Part shown: positions 23,097 through 32,082 of the stretch, piece after piece
How positions within the stretch are numbered: the first letter of the stretch is position 1
Layout: every line of letters begins with the position of its first letter
From: an uncultured Bacteroidales bacterium
Lineage (GTDB): Bacteria; Bacteroidota; Bacteroidia; Bacteroidales; UBA932
Assembly: GCA_900320365.1 (NCBI GenBank)
Contig: ONSC01000008.1
Span: 1-45,992 of the forward strand
Direction: 5' to 3'
DNA length: 45,992 nucleotides
Position numbers and translations under genes: made by a program
Notes under the pieces: model-generated
Databases searched by the model: none
What the model saw: only the letters and a program-made list of their open reading frames with translations
Told to the model about the DNA's origin: nothing

Positions 23097-23128
23097 AAGA
23101 GGTTGCCCTCACTATAGGGCAACCTCTT
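23097..23128 (-). terminator. Strong hairpin between susD and the GH16 gene
   Basis: A perfect 13-bp stem pairs 23097-23109 with 23116-23128 around a 6-base loop. On the minus strand it is followed by TTTTTAATTAATT, the form of a Rho-independent terminator. It would end or attenuate the susCD transcript and lower expression of the GH16 and sulfatase genes. Confidence 0.88.
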
Positions 23129-23145
23129 GATAAAAGTATCAAGGA

Positions 23146-25164
23146 CTATTCAAGAGCGCCCTCGGAGGCCTGTGTAGGCCAGTAAGGATTCTGGTAAGCC
23201 ACAGACTTCTCAACGGAACCATCCTCGGAAGTAAGGGTCAGATCCTGAAGACCGTAAGGCTGCAAATAATAGGCCTTGTGCCATGTGTAACCGTCGTAAA
23301 GCTCGTTGTTATCCATGATGACTCTGAGCGGGCGTACATACTTGCTGTCGGTCCTTGCGGATATGTTGGCGTCCGACTTGCCGCTGGCGCACTCAATGAA
23401 CGCTGATTCAGTGGTAACGTTGCCTGCGGCATCCTTCTTCAGGTACTTCTCATTGTCCTTCAGTGGACCTCCCCAGAGATTGGCTCCCTCGGGAATCCAC
23501 TTCTCAGTCATCAGGTGGTCGAACGAACGCCAACGGATAAGGTCGTTCCAGCGGAAACCTTCACCGATGAACTCGCAACGACGCTCACGGCGGATATTGA
23601 ACAGGGTGGCGTCAACAAGAGTTTCACCGCTGCGCTTGCCCCAGTCATCCTCCTTGGATAGGTCAGTGGCAGCGATGGTCTTGTTGTAGTCGGGATCAAC
23701 ACCGGCGCGGGTTCTGATAGCCTTCCAGTAGGTGTCAGCCTTTCCTCCAATGTTGCCATTCTTCTCGTAGTACGCCTCGATGTAGTTGAGGTAAGCCTCA
23801 GCGGCGCGGTAGAGGATCTGGTCGTTGGTGGCGATAAGTCCGGAAGTGGCGAAAGCAGGATCGTAGCAGTAGTGTTTGCGGATACGGAATCCTGTCACGT
23901 CACGGTGCTCGGGCTGCTCAAGGAATTCAGGAGCGATGAACAGGCTTTCTTCTCCGTTGGCATAATACTCGAGGTCGCTGTTGTTGAACACAAAGAGCTG
24001 TAACCTCTCGTCACGACCTTCCTGCTGAAGATCCAAAGTCTCATCTCCCTTGTAGCCGGAATCAGCGGCGTAGATCGGCAGACCGTTAGCCATAAGGAAG
24101 CCGTCGACATGACTGCGGGTAGGACCGCAGGCTCCTCCCTCACGGATGTATGAAGGCATGGCGGTGGTCACGCCAAGGTCAACACTATACTCCCTGTAAA
24201 GGAGAACCTCATCTATACCACTGGCATCAGGCTGGTAGAACATCTCGAAATAAGGGTTCCAACCATATATCTGCAGTTTCTGGGTGTCAGGGTTCATCAC
24301 GTGGGAGTTGGATGTCAGCTTATGGGCATCGGCAACCTGCTCGGCTGCTGAGAGGCACTGATCAAGGAAGAAGCTGACCTCGCTGTCGATGTTGAAGGAC
24401 TTGCCGGAGTTCTTGGAGGCTCCGGGCCAGTTGGAATCGCCAGGAACACGTCCGGTACCCTTATGATACTTCTCGAAAGTAGCCTCGAATAGGGCCACAC
24501 GCGACTTGATCAAGAGAGCGAGGTCCTTGGTGATCCTGTTCTTGGCTCCGTTGCCAAGAAGGCTGATAGCCTTGTCAAGGTCTGACAGTATGAAACGGGC
24601 GACTTCATTACGAGGGGCACGTTTGCTGGCCTCGACCAAAACATCATTGTCATCCGGAAGAACATTCTCGATGATCGGGAAGTCTCCGAAAGTAAGGAGG
24701 GCATAGAAATAGGCCTGCGCGCGCATAACGTACATCTCACCGACATACTGGTTGACATCGCTGCCGGAAAGGGTACCAGCTTCCATTTTCGGAAGAACCT
24801 GCTCGAAGAAATAATTGCAGATTCTTATCCTGGAAAATGCGGTTGAGGTGTTCTGGCCTGCAGGCACGAGGAAACGACCGTTACTGGAAGAGAAATACCG
24901 CAAGGTAGTGCTGTTGTCAGAACCTCCCCTGACAAGGTTGTCAGTGCTGGCATCCTCCCAGATGGGTCCGACATTCCAGTTGTTTCGGTATGTTGTGAAG
25001 AATGTCTCGTAATAATTCACGGTGTAGGCCGCCAGCTCATCTGCTGTCTTGAAATACTTCTCGGGCGTGATGTTGGTGATAGGCTGCCTGTCGAGGAAGT
25101 CATTACAACCTGCTGAGAGAAGAAGGGTCGCGGCGGATACTATAAGTATAAATATCTTTTTCAT
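23146..25164 (-). CDS. SusD/RagB-family glycan-binding lipoprotein
   Basis: Surface lipoprotein that forms the lid of the adjacent SusC channel and captures oligosaccharides. It has 672 residues, longer than SusD itself but within family range. The signal peptide ends LLLSAGC (Cys20), followed by NDFLDRQPITNITPEKYFKT, the classic start of mature RagB/SusD proteins. The N-terminal TPR-like region contains RAQAYFYALLTFGDFPII, and the C-terminal region contains RRERRCEFIGEGFRWNDLIRW, both strong family signatures. It lies 12 bases after susC. The ligand cannot be inferred from this protein alone. Confidence 0.97.
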   Translation of the reverse strand: MKKIFILIVSAATLLLSAGCNDFLDRQPITNITPEKYFKTADELAAYTVNYYETFFTTYRNNWNVGPIWEDASTDNLVRGGSDNSTTLRYFSSSNGRFLVPAGQNTSTAFSRIRICNYFFEQVLPKMEAGTLSGSDVNQYVGEMYVMRAQAYFYALLTFGDFPIIENVLPDDNDVLVEASKRAPRNEVARFILSDLDKAISLLGNGAKNRITKDLALLIKSRVALFEATFEKYHKGTGRVPGDSNWPGASKNSGKSFNIDSEVSFFLDQCLSAAEQVADAHKLTSNSHVMNPDTQKLQIYGWNPYFEMFYQPDASGIDEVLLYREYSVDLGVTTAMPSYIREGGACGPTRSHVDGFLMANGLPIYAADSGYKGDETLDLQQEGRDERLQLFVFNNSDLEYYANGEESLFIAPEFLEQPEHRDVTGFRIRKHYCYDPAFATSGLIATNDQILYRAAEAYLNYIEAYYEKNGNIGGKADTYWKAIRTRAGVDPDYNKTIAATDLSKEDDWGKRSGETLVDATLFNIRRERRCEFIGEGFRWNDLIRWRSFDHLMTEKWIPEGANLWGGPLKDNEKYLKKDAAGNVTTESAFIECASGKSDANISARTDSKYVRPLRVIMDNNELYDGYTWHKAYYLQPYGLQDLTLTSEDGSVEKSVAYQNPYWPTQASEGALE

Positions 25165-25176
25165 GTCTTTCGCGTT

Positions 25177-28100
25177 TTAGAAGTTGATGTTGACACCGAA
25201 AGAGTAGGTCTTCATGAGAGGATAGACCTTTCCGTCTCCCCAGTCTCCACCGATTGTCTCAGGATCGAAGATCTTCGTCATCTTGGTGAGTGTGAAGAGA
25301 TTCTCAGCGGATGTGTAGAAACGTACCGAGGACAATCCGATTGAATCAGTCCATTTTCTTGGAAGGGTGTATCCAAGCTGGATGTTCTTCAAACGGATGT
25401 AGGCGGCGTTCTGAAGGTATCTTGTGGAACGCTCCTGGTTCTTCGCGTTACCATTGAATGTAGGCCTCGGGTAGTAAGCTCCAGTGTTGGCACCAAGCTC
25501 ATCTCCTTCAGGGCGCCAGAAATCCCAGTGCTCCACGAATGCGGCGGACTGCCACATACCGCCACTGGTACCAAACATATAAGGTCCGGCGCACCAGTAG
25601 TCGCGTTTGCCGACTCCCTGGAAGTATGCCCTGAGGTCAATACCCTTCCATGCTGCGTCAAGTGTGATACCGAAGTTGTATCTCGGAGTGTTGTTACCGA
25701 TTATGGAAAGATCGCCATGATCATCAAGAGTGTTGGATCCCTGGTTGACCTTTCCGTCACCTGTGATATCCTTGTACATCAAGTCACCGGCACTCCAGCC
25801 CGATCCCCAGGAAGGACGGTTGCTCTGGAGCCAGGAATCCATCTCAGCCTGTGACTGGGCGAGATTGTCAGCCTGGTAACCCCAGATCTCACCGATCTTG
25901 CGGCCAACATAGTAGGTAGAGAGGGAGTTGGTCTTGTTAGGATAGCGAGTGATTTCCTGAACGGCGTCGGAGACGACGGCGCGGACACCATATGAGAAGT
26001 CCTTGCCGATCTGGTCGCGCCATGAGACCTCGAGTTCCCAACCGTTGGACTTCATATCAGCATTGTTGACCTTAGGAACACTTGCTCCGAGGGCGGCCGG
26101 AAGCTCAGGGGCGGGACCGACCATGTTCAGAGTGTTGCGCAGGAAGTAGTCGAACGTGAGGTTGAACCTTCCGTTCAATGCGGTGACGTCGATACCGGCA
26201 TCCCAGGTCTCGATAGTCTCCCAAGTCATGATGGTGGAAAGGATTCCAGGTAAGGAAGCCACATTCGGCTTAGCGCCATTGAGAAGCCACACACCACCAG
26301 CCGTGGTAACGGGCATGGTCTGGTAGAACGGGTACCAGCTGTTGGTGTTGGTATTACCGAGACGTCCATAGGAGGCGCGAAGCTTTAAGGTGCTGATATT
26401 ATCAGCCAGAGATCCGAAGAAGGATTCCTTCGCGATGTTCCAACCCACGGAGATAGAGGGGAAGAAAGCCCATCTCCTGTCCTCGATGAATCGGGAGGAT
26501 CCATCATAACGGCCGTTCAACTCGAGCATGTACTTGTCCATGTAGTTGTAGTTGAACCTTCCGAAGAAACCTGCCACGGAGTTGTGCTCACGTCCGCCAG
26601 CGATGACGGGGTTGGCTGTGGTCTGGCTAAGGAAAGGGACAGAGAAGTCCACGAGAGTATCTCCGCGACCACTCATTTCGTCGTACTTGGTAAGTTCGGC
26701 GTTGAAACCGCCCAAAACATGGAAGTTGTGGACGTTAGCTATCGTCCAGCTGTAGTCGGAATAGAGGTTGGTAGTGAAATAATCCTGAGTGTAGCGGTAT
26801 TCATAAATACGGCTCATTCCTGCCGAAATAGAACCGACACCGGCGTCCCATTCGATATAGTAAGGCTCGTTATTGGCATCGTAGGCTTGGATAGGAATAA
26901 TCACCTGATGATCGCGGCTGGTGTAAGTCCTCATGTTGCCCTCAAGGTTGATGCGCCAGTTCTTGATGGGCTCGAAGACGAGGGCCAGCTGGTTGGTGTA
27001 GTAGTTCTTCTGTGTGAACTGCTCACCACCTTCTTTTAGGGCAAGGGTTTCCATGCTCGGCATGAGATGGCCGTTGGGGTCATATACCGGGATATTCGGC
27101 CAGCGACGGGCGATGTTGTGCATGAACAGACGCCCCTGGTATGTCAAGTAGCTCGGACGGTTATAGTCCTCCCGCACATACTTGTTGGTGTAGTCCAGAC
27201 GAGCCCAGTCGGTGAGCTTGGCGCTGATCTTGGAGTCGACGGTGTAGCGGTTCATCTGGTCCTTTCCCATTTGCAGGAGACCGTTCTGATTCATGAACGA
27301 GCCGCTGACACGGTAGTTGATCCTGTCATTACCGCCGCTAACGCTCACGTTATGGTTGTGGGAAGGAACGTTGTCACCGTAGAATACCTTGAACCAGTCG
27401 GTGTTGGCGTTACTAACGGCGTAAGTACCCCAGCGTCCATTGGACTGCGCTTCCGTTGTAGTGGTAATCTTTCCGGCAAGGAAATCGTCAACTCTCTGGA
27501 CGACCTCGGGAGTGAACTGGGCGGAAGTACCGTCATTGATTCTGGCTCTGTTCCAGTAGCGCACGAACTTGTCGGATCTCATCATCTCAGGGAGATGGAG
27601 TGCGCTGTTGAACAGCAGGTTACCGGTGTAAGACACATGGGTCTTGCCGGCCTTTCCGCTCTTGGTGGTGATCAAGATGACACCGAAGGCGGCTCTTGCT
27701 CCGTAGATGGAGGAAGAGGCGGCGTCCTTCAGGACGGAGATTGTCTCGATGTCGTTCGGGTTGATGGTGTTCATGTCTCCCTCAATACCGTCAATCAGCA
27801 CGAGAGGCGCTGCCCTTGAGCCGTCACCGATGGTACCGGTACCACGGACGTTGAAGGACATATTCTGGTTAAGCTCACCACCACCGGTGGTCACGTTGAA
27901 GTTAAGGCCCGGGATCTGGCCCTGGAGGGCCTGAGACACGGTCTGCACAGGACGGGACTCGAAAACGTCGGAATCCACCATACTGACCGCGCCGGTCACG
28001 TTGACTTTCTTCTGAACGCCGTAACCCACGACGACGGACTCCTCGATGGAAAGCTTGTCTTCCTTAAGGGTCACGTTGAGTGGACTTCCGTTCCAGACCA

Positions 28101-28398
28101 CCTCAGTAGGGAGATAGCCGACAGAGGACACTTCAAGAACGTCTCCAGCCTTGGCCTGCGGGAGCGTGAAATGTCCATTGACATCGGTGGATGTTCCCTT
28201 TAGTGTTCCTTTGATAAGGACGGCTGCTCCGATGACTGGAACACCAGCCTCGTCAACGACGACACCCGAACAAGTCTGGTTCTGTTGAGCCAGCACTTGG
28301 GAATCGGCTTTAGAGGCCTGCGCCTGGAACAACCACCCTCCTGAGACTATCGCTGCCATGGCTAGCAACAGTCCAGTTTTGAGTGTTGATTTAAGCAT
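25177..28398 (-). CDS. SusC/RagA-family TonB-dependent outer-membrane transporter
   Basis: Outer-membrane beta-barrel that imports glycan fragments together with its SusD partner, powered by TonB. The 1073-residue protein has a signal peptide (cleavage after about residue 29). A carboxypeptidase-regulatory-like beta-sandwich follows (about 42-118, GVVVDEAGVPVIGAAVLIKG). The plug begins SIEESVVVGYGVQKKVNVTG. The SusC signature LVLIDGIEGDMNTINPNDIE and VLKDAASSSIYGARAAFGV is intact, and the chain ends in aromatic NINF for barrel insertion. There is no N-terminal STN signalling domain, so regulation is probably not through a FecR/ECF pair directly, and no regulator is encoded next to it. A 172-base spacer separates it from the GDPD gene. 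Confidence 0.98.
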   Translation of the reverse strand: MLKSTLKTGLLLAMAAIVSGGWLFQAQASKADSQVLAQQNQTCSGVVVDEAGVPVIGAAVLIKGTLKGTSTDVNGHFTLPQAKAGDVLEVSSVGYLPTEVVWNGSPLNVTLKEDKLSIEESVVVGYGVQKKVNVTGAVSMVDSDVFESRPVQTVSQALQGQIPGLNFNVTTGGGELNQNMSFNVRGTGTIGDGSRAAPLVLIDGIEGDMNTINPNDIETISVLKDAASSSIYGARAAFGVILITTKSGKAGKTHVSYTGNLLFNSALHLPEMMRSDKFVRYWNRARINDGTSAQFTPEVVQRVDDFLAGKITTTTEAQSNGRWGTYAVSNANTDWFKVFYGDNVPSHNHNVSVSGGNDRINYRVSGSFMNQNGLLQMGKDQMNRYTVDSKISAKLTDWARLDYTNKYVREDYNRPSYLTYQGRLFMHNIARRWPNIPVYDPNGHLMPSMETLALKEGGEQFTQKNYYTNQLALVFEPIKNWRINLEGNMRTYTSRDHQVIIPIQAYDANNEPYYIEWDAGVGSISAGMSRIYEYRYTQDYFTTNLYSDYSWTIANVHNFHVLGGFNAELTKYDEMSGRGDTLVDFSVPFLSQTTANPVIAGGREHNSVAGFFGRFNYNYMDKYMLELNGRYDGSSRFIEDRRWAFFPSISVGWNIAKESFFGSLADNISTLKLRASYGRLGNTNTNSWYPFYQTMPVTTAGGVWLLNGAKPNVASLPGILSTIMTWETIETWDAGIDVTALNGRFNLTFDYFLRNTLNMVGPAPELPAALGASVPKVNNADMKSNGWELEVSWRDQIGKDFSYGVRAVVSDAVQEITRYPNKTNSLSTYYVGRKIGEIWGYQADNLAQSQAEMDSWLQSNRPSWGSGWSAGDLMYKDITGDGKVNQGSNTLDDHGDLSIIGNNTPRYNFGITLDAAWKGIDLRAYFQGVGKRDYWCAGPYMFGTSGGMWQSAAFVEHWDFWRPEGDELGANTGAYYPRPTFNGNAKNQERSTRYLQNAAYIRLKNIQLGYTLPRKWTDSIGLSSVRFYTSAENLFTLTKMTKIFDPETIGGDWGDGKVYPLMKTYSFGVNINF

Positions 28399-28506
28399 AA
28401 AATAAATGGTGAATGGTTTGTGTAAAACTGACTTTCAGGTCAATAGTGTTATTTAAACGGTTAAAATTAATACTTTTCTCAATTTAAGTATAGGTGTTTC
28501 GGAATA

Positions 28507-28531
28507 AATTCTACCAAATGATAGTAGAATT
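28507..28531. other. Inverted repeat in the GDPD-susC spacer
   Basis: AATTCTAC (28507-28514) and GTAGAATT (28524-28531) form a perfect 8-bp inverted repeat with a 9-base spacer. It may be a weak terminator for the GDPD transcript or a binding site controlling susC. No exact TAnnTTTG box for susC was found in 28399-28570. Confidence 0.4.
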
Positions 28532-28570
28532 CATCCAAAAGAAAATAAATATCAGATGTGACAACAGATG

Positions 28571-29491
28571 TCAGCGCCAATTCTCTGACTTAAGGAACCT
28601 GATCAGGTCGTTTTGGTAGTTTGTCTCCAGTATGTTGAATCCCTGAGCGACCAGCCAACCCCAACCTTCAGACGGACGCTTGAAAAGGGAGGCGTTGTCG
28701 CTGTGACCGGCCGTATGATGATCCCATGTGGCGGCTATGAAAGCCCTGGAACCTGAGGCGAGGATCTTAGGAAGCATGCGGTAGGTCTCCGATTCAAGTG
28801 TCTCCATCCGGAATTGGAAGGCGAATGGCTTCAGTTTCTCAAGATACTCATCGACATAATCACCCAGATTCTCAATCTTGTCATCTATCACCGGGCAATA
28901 AATGACTTTCTCAAGTTTGTCTCCGAATATTTTCCTGGCCTTCTCGTATGGCCAGTCCAGAACGAAAATGGCCTCCTCCAGAGCGCCATTCTCCTCGAGA
29001 ACCTTCAGCAATTCTCTCACGAACGTTCCAGGTTCATTGCCGGGAAGGTCGTAATTGGCCTTGTCGAGATATAGACAGGCTTTGCCCTTGGCGAGCTGTA
29101 TGTACTCTTCGAGTGTAGGGACCTCAAGAGAGGTTTTTCCTCCCCAGTTGGTCTTCAGACGCAACTTTTTGATCTCCTCTAGAGTCATTTCCGAGATAGT
29201 GCCCTTTCCATCTGTCATGCGATCCACCGTGTAGTCATGCATTATGACTATATGGCCGTCCTTGGTTATCCTGGCGTCTGTCTCAATGATGTCGGAGCCG
29301 AAATACAAGGCATGTTCAAGTGCCTCGAGAGAGTTCTCAGGAGCATAGACACAATCCGACCTGTGGGCCGCGACCCACACATAATCAGTAGGTTCCTTTG
29401 AACGCAGGAGATCAATCGACGCGGACCTTTGCGCTATCGCCACCTGACCGCCCGTGAGGACGACCAGTGCTATCAGGATTATTCTTTTCAT
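28571..29491 (-). CDS. Glycerophosphodiester phosphodiesterase family protein
   Basis: Hydrolyses glycerophosphodiesters to glycerol-3-phosphate and an alcohol, or a related phosphodiester. It has 306 residues with a signal peptide (MKRIILIALVVLTGGQVAIA), so it is periplasmic. The TIM-barrel active site is visible: His43-Arg44 in AAHRSDCVYAPENSLEA, Glu70 and Asp72 in IIETDARITKDGH as metal ligands, and His85 in VIMHDYTVD. Family members usually have HRG; here HRS is a small deviation. The ATG at 29491 is chosen over an in-frame GTG at 29503, which would overlap the previous stop. It follows the transglutaminase-like lipoprotein gene by 8 bases and lies upstream of susC. A role in releasing phosphodiester decorations from glycans is possible but unproven. 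Confidence 0.93.
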   Translation of the reverse strand: MKRIILIALVVLTGGQVAIAQRSASIDLLRSKEPTDYVWVAAHRSDCVYAPENSLEALEHALYFGSDIIETDARITKDGHIVIMHDYTVDRMTDGKGTISEMTLEEIKKLRLKTNWGGKTSLEVPTLEEYIQLAKGKACLYLDKANYDLPGNEPGTFVRELLKVLEENGALEEAIFVLDWPYEKARKIFGDKLEKVIYCPVIDDKIENLGDYVDEYLEKLKPFAFQFRMETLESETYRMLPKILASGSRAFIAATWDHHTAGHSDNASLFKRPSEGWGWLVAQGFNILETNYQNDLIRFLKSENWR

Positions 29492-29499
29492 AGTGATAA

Positions 29500-32019
29500 T
29501 CACAATTTGGCGATGGCCCCTAGCAGCTGGTCGCCAAGGCCTATTGTATAACCTTCCGTCTGGAAGAACACCCGGTTGAAAGTGTCAGCTATCATGACCC
29601 TTGGCATCGAGCCTTCCAGCATCTCTTTCGGGGCGATTCCGTAGCTGACGTTTGAAGGCAGCTTTCCGGAATATTCCTTTACCCATTCAAGACCATCCTC
29701 AGAGGTCAGGAGTAAGATGGGCCTGCCCCATTTCTCAAGACCGTCCTTGGCGGAGATCAGGTCGTTGACCGCATGGACTGACGGCTCATGACGAGGGGTC
29801 AGGAAACCGATCACGAATACTCCCCGGCCAGTGGTCGAGAGTACGGAGACGGGGTCGGAACCTGCTGTTTTCCAATACCTTGTCTCAGAGTCGAACTCTC
29901 CGATCACACTTAGTTTGTTGTCAGGGATCTCAATCACGAGATCGACCGTGGTGGTCTCACCTTCTTTAACGGTGAACTTATTAATGGTCACTGGCACGCT
30001 GCCATCCGAAAGGCGGTTGCCACTCACGAGGATGTAGTCGCCGGTGTCTATCTCAGTGCCCTTCTTGAACACATTTTCCCAGCTGACACCTCCACCCATG
30101 TCGACCTGACCCTCATCAAACGCGAGAAGATTTGTGCGGCCATCTTGGATCTTGCTGATAGTGAAGTTGCTGTAATAGCCGGGATTGGCGAGTTTAGGTG
30201 TGGGGACGTATTTGAGCACCACCTTTCCCTTCGGGGAGACACCTTCCTTAGCGGCCTCGAAATCCACGTCAATCCATCCGTTGGAATTATACTGCACCTT
30301 TCCTGTCACGGGATCCTTTCGAGCGTCGATGCCCAAGGTCCTGGCGAGGGCGACAAAGAAGATTTCCCTGGAGTTAGGGTCGGCAAGCCTGGATTTGAAA
30401 ACGCCGATAGGGGACATCGTGATCCTCCAAGCCTTTGTGTCGTTGACCAGGGTGATATTCTCCTTCACCCAATTGATAAGGTTGGCGGGGTTTGAGAGAG
30501 ATGCTTTCTCACTTTCTGATAAAGCGCTCTTGAAGAATCCTTTATACGGAGTGAGGAACTCATTCGCGACCCTCGGGCAGAGTATGGCCTCGGTGTCCTG
30601 ATAACTGTCTTCCAATATATCCCGTGTGACATCGATCATGTCCTTGTCGGAAAGCGAGCCGAGAAGGTCGAGCGCCCTCTGGTCAGGGTGTGCCGCCAGG
30701 AATCCCTCGATCACCTCGTGGTTGCCTGCCGCCTTGGCGAGGAATCCGCCTTTGGGAGTCCCGTCATCCTTGGCGAAGGTGGCCATGTAATTCTTTCGTA
30801 TAAGATCTTCTTGAGCGGTGCGTAAGTTATTGGCATTCCGTTGTTCCTCAGTTACTTCCGGAATATTCGCTCCTCCTGCGGGAGGGACTATCATCATGCT
30901 CTCGGACATATCGGGGTGCTCGCCCGTAATCACGATTGTGACGAGCGAATCCTTTCCGAAGGAAACCTTTGAGTGACCGTACTTCCCGTCTTTGGAGGCC
31001 CATGCGAGCATGTCACCCATGCCAGCGGTGAGGAAGGTCTTGCCCTCCTTGTCGGTGTATTTCGCTAAAGCGGGGTAGAACTCGGCGTAATTGTAAATGT
31101 CGAAGTCCACAAGGGCACTGTCCACAGGTGTTCCGTCCTCATATTTTACCACAAAGTCCACCTTGGCAGTCTTGGCGTAGTTGTCTATCAGGTTTATCTC
31201 GGTGTAATTGGCTCCTTCCATGACCTTCTCCTCCGGTCCGTCGTAGCGGCCGAAGACCCTTGTGTGCATCAGGAGGCCCCTGCTCGCCGGTGTGTTGAAC
31301 CATCCGAGATTGAGCACAGCCTCAGGCTCACAGGCCCCCAGGAAATACCAAGTGCCGTCCGCCCAGGCCTCAACCCATGCGTGGTTGTCATCGGAATGGG
31401 CCCAGCGGGGAGTATAGACCTGCCTGGCGGGGATTCCTGCTGAGCGGAGTGCGGCCACTGTGAAAGTGGACTCCTCGCCGCAGCGCCCCAGTGAGCTCCT
31501 GGCGCTGGAGAGAGGGGACAGTGTCCTGGCGTCAGAAGGTTTGTAGGTCAGTTTCTCATGGCACCAGTGATTGACTTCCAGAATGGCGTCTTTCATCGGC
31601 ATGCCCTTTATCCTGGGTTTAATCTCCCTCGCGAACACTACCCTGGAGGAATCCAGATCCTCGTTGTTCACCCTTATCGGCAGGACAAAATGCCTGAATT
31701 CGCGCTCGGGCACGTTCCAGCCCATCTCGTCACGTGTGTCGAGAGAGGACCGGACATTAGACAGGTAATATTCAGTGGTGTAATCAGTCAGGTCAGCGAG
31801 AGGCATGTAGGCGTAGAGGAACTCGAGCGCTTCTTTTTCCTCGGTTGTGATGATCAAGTCATCAACCTGGTAAAACTGCTTCAGGTTTCCTTCACCATTA
31901 AGCTTGGCTTGGAGGTCTTTCTCCATCTGATTACGATAGTCTGGGTCGTTGATTAAATGATGTACCTCGCAAGAGGACAAGAATGCGAGAGAAATGATGA
32001 GCAGGATATATTTTCTCAT
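29500..32019 (-). CDS. Large transglutaminase-like lipoprotein
   Basis: An 839-residue exported lipoprotein with signal MRKYILLIISLAFLSSC (Cys17). A transglutaminase-like (papain-fold) domain occupies about residues 140-240: Cys180 in SLGRCGEESTF and His213 in DDNHAWVEAW, followed by GTWYFLGACEPE where the third catalytic position would lie. Bacterial members of this superfamily more often act as peptidases or amidases than as cross-linkers. The C-terminal 600 residues contain beta-rich, carboxypeptidase-regulatory-like segments (for example residues 280-330) and a final thioredoxin-like-looking region, without a clear known domain. The ATG at 32019 is the only in-frame start near a signal sequence and lies 22 bases after a TAnnTTTG box. 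It heads a transcription unit with the GDPD gene upstream of the SusC/D locus. Confidence 0.88.
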   Translation of the reverse strand: MRKYILLIISLAFLSSCEVHHLINDPDYRNQMEKDLQAKLNGEGNLKQFYQVDDLIITTEEKEALEFLYAYMPLADLTDYTTEYYLSNVRSSLDTRDEMGWNVPEREFRHFVLPIRVNNEDLDSSRVVFAREIKPRIKGMPMKDAILEVNHWCHEKLTYKPSDARTLSPLSSARSSLGRCGEESTFTVAALRSAGIPARQVYTPRWAHSDDNHAWVEAWADGTWYFLGACEPEAVLNLGWFNTPASRGLLMHTRVFGRYDGPEEKVMEGANYTEINLIDNYAKTAKVDFVVKYEDGTPVDSALVDFDIYNYAEFYPALAKYTDKEGKTFLTAGMGDMLAWASKDGKYGHSKVSFGKDSLVTIVITGEHPDMSESMMIVPPAGGANIPEVTEEQRNANNLRTAQEDLIRKNYMATFAKDDGTPKGGFLAKAAGNHEVIEGFLAAHPDQRALDLLGSLSDKDMIDVTRDILEDSYQDTEAILCPRVANEFLTPYKGFFKSALSESEKASLSNPANLINWVKENITLVNDTKAWRITMSPIGVFKSRLADPNSREIFFVALARTLGIDARKDPVTGKVQYNSNGWIDVDFEAAKEGVSPKGKVVLKYVPTPKLANPGYYSNFTISKIQDGRTNLLAFDEGQVDMGGGVSWENVFKKGTEIDTGDYILVSGNRLSDGSVPVTINKFTVKEGETTTVDLVIEIPDNKLSVIGEFDSETRYWKTAGSDPVSVLSTTGRGVFVIGFLTPRHEPSVHAVNDLISAKDGLEKWGRPILLLTSEDGLEWVKEYSGKLPSNVSYGIAPKEMLEGSMPRVMIADTFNRVFFQTEGYTIGLGDQLLGAIAKL

Positions 32020-32041
32020 AATAACATGGTTATCAATCTTG

Positions 32042-32049
32042 CAAAGATA
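32042..32049 (-). promoter_or_regulatory. Bacteroidetes -7 box for the transglutaminase-GDPD unit
   Basis: TATCTTTG on the minus strand matches TAnnTTTG exactly. It is almost back-to-back with the plus-strand boxes that start at 32051, so both divergent operons share one short control region. The predicted leader is about 16 bases. Confidence 0.65.
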
Positions 32050-32050
32050 A

Positions 32051-32066
32051 TAAATTTGTAACTTTG
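32051..32066 (+). promoter_or_regulatory. Two tandem Bacteroidetes -7 boxes for the SGNH-MBOAT operon
   Basis: TAAATTTG (32051-32058) is followed directly by TAACTTTG (32059-32066); both match TAnnTTTG. Start codon 32083 lies 16 bases after the second box, so two closely spaced transcript starts are possible. Confidence 0.65.
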
Positions 32067-32082
32067 ACGCCGTTTTCGTTGA

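Noticed and set aside
26584..27819. Long open frames on the plus strand opposite susC.
   Set aside because: They mirror the strongly coding minus-strand SusC gene, lack recognisable domains and any promoter, and arise from its codon bias.
20843..32019. Naming a specific substrate (porphyran, carrageenan, mucin or keratan sulfate) for the glycan locus.
   Set aside because: GH16 and S1 sulfatase subfamilies cannot be assigned by eye, so only a sulfated beta-linked glycan can be suggested.
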